Origin: Podochytrium sp. JEL0797 | Taxonomy: Eukaryota; Chytridiomycota; Chytridiomycetes; Chytridiales; Chytriomycetaceae | Reading direction: 5' to 3' | DNA: 13,909 nucleotides | Assembly (NCBI GenBank): GCA_027596195.1 | Contig: JADGJG010000701.1 | Location: forward strand, 1 to 13,909 | Program-made: the position numbers and the translations under genes | In this document: positions 9,071 to 13,909 of the stretch, one piece after another | How the letters are laid out: each line of letters opens with the position of its first letter | How positions within the stretch are numbered: the first letter of the stretch is position 1 | The notes under the pieces: generated by a model | The model's database searches: none | What the model was told of the DNA's origin: nothing | Seen by the model: only the letters and a program-made list of their open reading frames with translations

Positions 9071-10648
9071 TCACTGGCTCAGGAAAGCCTTGACATCAAA
9101 CACCTTGCTCCCAGCAGCCTTCACAACAATCCCCTTCTCGGTCGCAATGGCACTGATCAGATCCGCCGGAGTCACCTATACAACATATCGTCAGCAAACA
9201 TGTCAAAAGTCACGTTCAACTGATACATACATCAAACGACGGGTTCCAGACATTGATTCCGTTCGCCGCAATGTTGACAGTGGTTGTCGTGACATCAGCA
9301 GAGTCTCCCTCGTGCTCTTTCAAGTTTCCTTCATCGTCGACAACCTGTCCACGGATCTGAACGACTTCGACACCAGGACGTTGTTCCTATAACCCATTCA
9401 AAAACAAACAAGAGTATGAGGAAACATATCGGGAGGACGCAAGAATTTCAAAAAGAGCAGAGAATACGCACAATCGGAATCATATCCCCCGACGCGAGAC
9501 TCAAATCAATGCTCGTGGACGGGGCCGCAACAATGAAAGGCACACCGTGGTACTTCGCAGCAATCGCCAACTGGTAAGTTCCAATTTTGTTGGCCGTGTC
9601 GCCGTTGGCCGTCACGCGGTCGGCACCAACCACGATGGCGGCAATGTCCTTTTGGGCGAGCAACGCCGACACCATCGAGTCCGTGACGAGGGTTCCCGGG
9701 ATTCCTTCAAACACGAGCTCGTAGGCTGTCAAGCGGCCGCCTTGGTTGTAGGGTCTCGTTTCGGTGCTGTGAAAGAAGGCTTGAGCGATTGCGGTGGATG
9801 GGTGTGTGAATGGGAAACACACCAGAAGGCCATTTCCAGGGCATCTCTTTGGTGCAAGTCTCTGATGATTCCCAAGGCGGTTCCCCATCCAGCGGTTGCG
9901 AGCGATCCCGTATTGCAGTGTGTCAAGACGCGGACTTTGTCCTTGTTGTTGCGGTGGTTCAGGATAAAGTCAGCGCCGCACTTTCCAATGGCCTTGTTGT
10001 CGGCAACATCGCGTTTGAGCATTTGCTCTGCCTAGAAACGGAGAACAATTAAGAATAAAAGAAGAATGCGCTCAATAAGGAATACGCCGCCAAGAAAAAC
10101 AAACAAATACCGCGTCGAGATACGCCTTCACCACGGACTCGCTCGATGCGCCAGGCACCACAGCGGCAGTGGCCACCAGGGCATCGAGGCGCGCGGCGGC
10201 CTCAAACAGGTTGACGGCCGTGGGGCGGCTGAGGCGCAGGTGCGCAAGCGACGAGGACACAAAGTGCGCGGCTGCAGAAGCGCTGCCAAACGAGGCACGG
10301 CGTGTCTCCATTTCAACTGCAAGAGAAAGTGCCGCAACAATGGCGATGGCGGGTGCTGGTGGGAGTGTGTTGTGTGTTGATCGTGTTGAGTACAAGTACC
10401 GATCGCTACAAGTCAAGTTACTTACCCCCTCGCACCTTCATGGACCGGATCGCGTCAAACCCCTGCTGAACAGTGTCGCATGCCTCGTACACAGTCTCGA
10501 ACGGAAGCATGAGCTGGTTGATGATGCGCAGCGATCCTGTGTGGCGCCAGTCTCAGCCATCACATACGTTGCTGATGCTACCCATCCAATAACACTCCCT
10601 ACCTCGCTTGTACACGATCGCTTCGAGTGTGCGTGCTGCTTGCGTCAT
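9071..10648 (-). CDS. MRI1: Methylthioribose-1-phosphate isomerase, seven exons
   Basis: Converts 5-methylthioribose-1-phosphate to 5-methylthioribulose-1-phosphate in the methionine salvage pathway; homologous to eIF2B alpha/beta/delta subunits. Exons in transcript order: 10648-10603, 10536-10426, 10355-10111, 10031-9823, 9766-9472, 9386-9231, 9175-9071, joining to 388 residues, the usual length for the family. The family signatures run in order: [16 protein letters not shown] at the start, [31 protein letters not shown] with Cys173, [40 protein letters not shown] with Asp253, and a C-terminal [14 protein letters not shown] stretch. Cys173 and Asp253 match the catalytic Cys/Asp pair of the family and have the same 80-residue spacing as Cys168/Asp248 as I recall them from the human enzyme. 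The RPYNQG and GADR blocks separate it from true eIF2B subunits. The stop is only 70 bp upstream of the PPR start on the same strand. Confidence 0.94.
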
Positions 10649-10735
10649 TTGGCGGTTTTTTTTCGCTCCCAATCTCCAATCTCTCCCCCCCAAATTTCGG
10701 GACACACGTGCGATTAACCATTCCCGTTTCCTTTC

Positions 10736-10741
10736 TTTATT
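10736..10741 (-). terminator. Polyadenylation signal AATAAA for the BAR-SH3 gene
   Basis: TTTATT on the plus strand (AATAAA on the minus strand) lies 96 nt after the BAR-SH3 stop codon and 87 nt before the isomerase start codon, so it is well placed to end the upstream transcript. The promoter and 5' UTR of the isomerase must fit in the remaining space or overlap. Confidence 0.5.
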
Positions 10742-10837
10742 CAAAAGCAAAAAAACACAACCCCAAAATACATCCACGTTAATGCCTTGGAAAAAACCCC
10801 GGTTAGCCTCATGATTAAAAACAAAACAAAAAATCTC

Positions 10838-13078
10838 TCACTTGTGGAAACAACTGCGACACTGCCCCGGCTTGAACGCATTCTCAATATACTCTGTACA
10901 TCCACAACTACACGCTGCCACCTGCTGTCCACCCCCATTCGCTGCTGGATCCTCATACGCCGGCTGCTGATACGTCGAATACACGGGTCTCGCAGGAACA
11001 GCTGCCGACGTGCTTTCCCGTCTCGGATATGAAGTGGTCGGTGCCGATTGATGCATCCTCGCTGAATTCGACAGTTTCGGCGATTGCTCGGCGGATGATG
11101 CGTAGGTTGGGCGCGGGATCGAATATATGGATGCCGTGTTGGCGGGCGGTGGCGGTGGTGGCGAGGGTTGTCGGTACGACGATTCCGCTGGTTCAATGAC
11201 TTCGCAATAATTGGCTGGGAACATGCCGCGTTGACCGGATCCGTCAGACAGTTCGCCGATCCACCAGCCTTCGTCGACTTCTTCGATAATGTTGATGAGG
11301 TCGCCTTTGCGGACTAATAGGGGGGGTACAGAAGAGAAAGAAAGGGGGAGATTAATTAGGCAACAATCAAGATCGCATTCGTTCCAAACATACTCGAAAG
11401 TTCCCCTGGCCCTTCCGCATCAAACTGATACAGCACCCTCGTCTGTTTCTGCCCTCCCCTCGCCGGCGCTGTGCAACCCAAAACAAAAAAATAATTAGAA
11501 TTGAATTCCACCGCGTCCAACGAAATTTCAAACATACGGTCACGATTAGGCAAAGGCGGAGGCGGCCCACCCGACGCACTGAACCCACTGTTGCTTCTCG
11601 TCAATCTACCTGTAGAACCCATGGGCGGAGTGAACGCCGGCGTGTGCGACATGGACGAATCGCGATACCCTCCCCCCGATGCAACCGTGGTCGTGTCATA
11701 CACGGATGCAGAAGACGCCGATGAAATAGATCGTTTGAATTCGAGTCGTTTGCTATCGGATCGAGTAACGCGAGGGATACTACGCCAAAAAAAACAAGAC
11801 AAATATTAGAAACGCACCTCCCCCCCCCACAAACAAAAAAAAACTCACTTTGCAAACTCGCGCTGCAACCTCAACAAAGGTTCCAACCCATTCTGAAAAT
11901 ACTCCACCTCCGAATCCACGAACCGACACAACTCCGTCAACTGATCCTCCTCATTCGCATTCAACGCAATCATGCGCGACGTGATGTCCTGCAACGTCTC
12001 CTCATACTTGACCTGCGAAACACGCACATCCTCTTCAAGCGCGGGCGACGCCGTTTTGGCTTTTTGCACCTTGTTGAGTTTCGCGTCGTAATCGAGTCGG
12101 CGGTTTTCGAGTTTCGTTTTGAGTCTCTGATGGATGCGCGGGTCGTGATGTGTGTATGTATGTGAGCTCACAATCCGGGGCTCATCAAAAAAAAACACTC
12201 TTCCAAACCTGATAATCCTTCACATCCATCATCTGCCGCATCATCTCCGCCTCATACCCTTCCTTCACAGCCCCAATAAACGCACGTTGCGCGTTCGCAA
12301 CTTCCGTATGCGCATCGCCAAACTGAATCAACGCCTTGGCTAAAAACCCATTTCACGTTAATTATTCGAAACCCAGGGAGAGTACTCAACTGTAAGCGGA
12401 CGCTTCCAGAGTCGTTCCCACAGATGTCATGACGGATCCGAAATGGTCCATGGGTGAACGGTCCTTGTCTTTTCCGTCGCCGCGACCTGTTGAGGTTGTG
12501 TCATGACACGAAATGAGGGGGGGGGCATAAGATTAGAAAATAATTAAAAAACGGGTTCCCTCTCCTTGTGCTACGAAAAACAAAGGGAGAGAGAGCCGGA
12601 TTGATGTTTGACCAAAAAGGGTTCGTTTGGGGTTTGAGGTGAAGACACGCAACTCATTGATTTGACAAACGATTCCAACTGAGCTTCGAGTTTCTCATAC
12701 TGCTCTTTTCTTTGCTCCGTAACGAATTCGAGGTGTTTGAATTCTTCGCTCGTTTCTGGTTTCACAAGAGAGGTCAATTTAGTATCATTGTTACCCACGC
12801 CCTAATGCGGGAGGTGGTAAGGGCGAAGGAAGAGGAGGGAGGTTTCAAACCTGTTCGTTGGGCTCCGCCGAGCTTCTCGCCTTTTCAAAAGGGGGGGCAG
12901 GAGGGGAGGAAAGGGTTTTTAGTGGGTTGTTTTATCGAAACGAGCAAAGCCACTCTGGGCGAAGGAAGTGCGAACCGGTCCACTGTGAGGAAGTTCTTTT
13001 TAGTATAATCTACGAAAGCGGGGGAAGGGGGCGAGGGCGGACCTGCTTGAACTGTCCTAGCTTCTTGCCGATGTTCAT
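10838..13078 (-). CDS. BAR-SH3 adaptor protein with Cys-rich C-terminus, eight exons
   Basis: Exons in transcript order: 13078-13043, 12801-12654, 12486-12391, 12339-12209, 12126-11849, 11779-11538, 11468-11394, 11313-10838, joining to 493 residues. Residues 1 to ~230 are a BAR domain, starting MNIGKKLGQFKQ, including KLENRRLDYDAKLNKVQKAK and ending near FVDSEVEYFQNGLEPLL. BAR domains dimerise into curved coiled coils that bind membrane. A Ser/Gly/Pro linker carries PPPPLPNR, itself a possible SH3 ligand. An SH3 domain follows at about 320-377, with ALYDF-like VLYQFDA, the DEGWW block and GMFPANYCEVIE. A Pro-rich tail then ends in five Cys and one His (C470, C472, C474, C487, C490, H492), a probable zinc-binding knuckle. 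This order resembles BAR-SH3 proteins I recall from filamentous fungi, likely acting in endocytosis or actin patches. Donors of introns 1-4 are weak (GTCCGC, GTTGCG, GTTGAG, GTTTGG), so those boundaries are less certain. Confidence 0.85.
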
Positions 13079-13382
13079 TTTGGAGATTGTTTTTTTGGGT
13101 GCAGATTGTGTCGGACCCTGTTCCCCTTTTGGAAATGGACGAAATAATCACCGTGAAGGAACGTGAAGGGCATAGAGGGAAGGTTAAAAAGGGGACGAAT
13201 AGAATCCGCAGTCGGTGTTGTTTTTCTAAGGGAAGTTTCTCTCTCCCCCTTCCTTTTTATTTCTTCTTTCTTAATTGCTTATTCAACTTACATAATTCAA
13301 AATTCAAATGCTGCCCTGTGAATCCGAACCAATCGCGGATTTCGAATTTTCGAGAAATTCATCATTCCTGCCGAAAAAAATA
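13079..13382. promoter_or_regulatory. Divergent intergenic region (BAR-SH3 / right-end gene) with CCAAT box
   Basis: A 304-bp gap between two divergent start codons, so it should hold both promoters. A CCAAT pentamer lies at 13329-13333 on the plus strand, about 50 nt before the right-hand ATG. It is followed by an AT-rich patch with TTCGAA at 13341-13346. The stretch 13195-13300 is T-rich. No open frame here resembles a gene. Confidence 0.4.
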
Positions 13383-13574
13383 ATGCAACTCACCACCATC
13401 GTCGGTTAGTCCCAAGCCGCCCTCCCGCCCTCTTCACCCAAATACGCGGGATCACCCACCGTGATCACCCACATCCGAATGCATCGCGTTGCCCTCCCAC
13501 CACACCCCCTTCCAACTATCCCCCGCGATCGCTAACCCTTTCTTTTTTCCATTTCGCAGTGCTTGGTGCCTCAG
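13383..13574 (+). CDS. 5' end of a gene, probably glucose-6-phosphate dehydrogenase (partial)
   Basis: Two very small exons are proposed: 13383-13404 (22 nt, donor GTTAGT) and 13560-13574 (15 nt, acceptor CGCAG, donor GTAACA). Joined in phase they read MQLTTIVVLGASG, ending one base into the Gly codon. A hydrophobic strand followed by GASG is the start of a Rossmann nucleotide-binding fold. The run TTIVVLGASG is what I recall at the start of fungal glucose-6-phosphate dehydrogenases, where it continues as DLAKKK. That enzyme makes NADPH in the first step of the pentose phosphate pathway. The DLAKKK continuation is not found in 13575-13831, which would be intron, and the window then runs into poly-G. 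Other NAD(P)-binding families with a VLGASG start remain possible, so the function is tentative although the exon structure looks real. Confidence 0.45.
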
Positions 13575-13830
13575 GTAACAAACCCCGCTTAACCCGGCCT
13601 TTGATCCCCCGCTGTCCTCCGTTTGATCATGCTGCGGATTCGATACCCTTCCCTCTTTCGTCCCCTCTCGATTCGAAATTCGCATCGCATTTGAATTGCC
13701 CCATCGCGGCGGAGATAAGGCGACATTTGGACCAAGTCTTATCGGTTCTTCCATCACCCCACTCATTTCCCCCCTCTCCTTCGATCCAACTCTTCCTTCT
13801 CTGTTCCCCTTGCGCGATATCATTTTCCTG

Positions 13831-13831
<1 letters not shown>
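13575..13831 (+). other. Probable intron of the right-end partial gene, cut by poly-G
   Basis: Begins with a GTAACA donor after the second small exon. The sequence is pyrimidine-rich, with several CCC and CTT runs and no frame resembling a conserved protein. No acceptor leading into a recognisable exon was found before the G run, so the next exon lies outside the window or was lost in the homopolymer. Confidence 0.35.

Positions 13832-13909
<78 letters not shown>
13832..13909. repeat. Poly-G homopolymer, 78 nt, at the window end
   Basis: An unbroken run of 78 G residues that reaches the last base. Pure G runs of this length at a contig end are typical of no-signal base calls in two-colour Illumina chemistry carried into an assembly. 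It is not a telomere: there is no repeat unit such as TTAGGG. The true extent cannot be judged from this window. Confidence 0.85.

Noticed and set aside
12802..13042. Possible separate gene in the purine-rich segment with open frames on both strands
   Set aside because: This is intron 1 of the BAR-SH3 gene; the frames have no motif and reflect G/A-rich composition.
13338..13362. Heat-shock-element-like TTC/GAA units before the right-end gene
   Set aside because: TTC and GAA units are present but the spacing breaks after two units, so it does not form a proper three-unit element.
13832..13909. Telomere or G-quadruplex array
   Set aside because: A pure G homopolymer with no repeat unit; an artefact explains it better.
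1..13909. Operon, defence system, transposon, CRISPR array, tRNA or rRNA
   Set aside because: The genes are independent eukaryotic housekeeping genes on both strands; no terminal inverted repeats, spaced direct repeats, transposase or reverse transcriptase motifs, or tRNA cloverleaf were seen by eye.

Overview
The window is nuclear eukaryotic DNA, most likely from an early-diverging (chytrid-like) fungus. The genes are interrupted by many short GT-AG introns, about 51-240 nt and mostly 55-90 nt, often with a CTGAC/CTAAC branch-site-like motif shortly before the acceptor. Genes are tightly packed and one member is a fungal-type BAR-SH3 protein. A vitamin-B12-dependent methylmalonyl-CoA mutase is present; this enzyme is missing from Dikarya as far as I know but is kept in chytrids and some other basal lineages. 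The taxonomic placement is inference. The exon models were joined by hand by requiring GT...AG ends, matching phase and continuity with the protein family. All six models that lie wholly inside the window stay in frame.

Layout, left to right: (1) 186-959, minus, a single-exon FAM151/Menorin-family protein. (2) 1083-2644, plus, a six-exon aquaporin, divergent from the first gene across 123 bp. (3) 2849-6038, plus, a 14-exon mitochondrial methylmalonyl-CoA mutase of 741 residues. (4) 6088-9000, minus, a five-exon probable mitochondrial pentatricopeptide-repeat (PPR) protein of 892 residues, convergent with the mutase across 49 bp. (5) 9071-10648, minus, a seven-exon methylthioribose-1-phosphate isomerase of the methionine salvage pathway, 388 residues, only 70 bp upstream of the PPR start codon. 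(6) 10838-13078, minus, an eight-exon BAR-SH3 membrane-curvature/endocytosis adaptor of 493 residues with a Cys-rich C-terminus. (7) 13383-13574, plus, the first two tiny exons of a further gene whose 13 readable residues look like the NADP-binding start of glucose-6-phosphate dehydrogenase. The window ends in 78 consecutive G residues, which look like a sequencing or assembly artefact at a contig end.

The genes do not form an operon or a dedicated system; they are housekeeping and membrane-traffic genes in an ordinary compact neighbourhood. Two enzymes touch related metabolism: the mutase handles propionyl-CoA carbon arising from Met, Ile, Val and odd-chain fatty acids, while the isomerase recycles methylthioadenosine to methionine. 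I see no reason to think this linkage is more than chance. I found no tRNA, rRNA, transposon or CRISPR array, and no convincing undescribed system. The points most worth checking are the SxL-to-SxQ change in the mutase cobalamin site, a 48-residue tandem duplication in the PPR protein, the C-terminal Cys cluster of the BAR-SH3 protein, and the cut-off gene at the right end.
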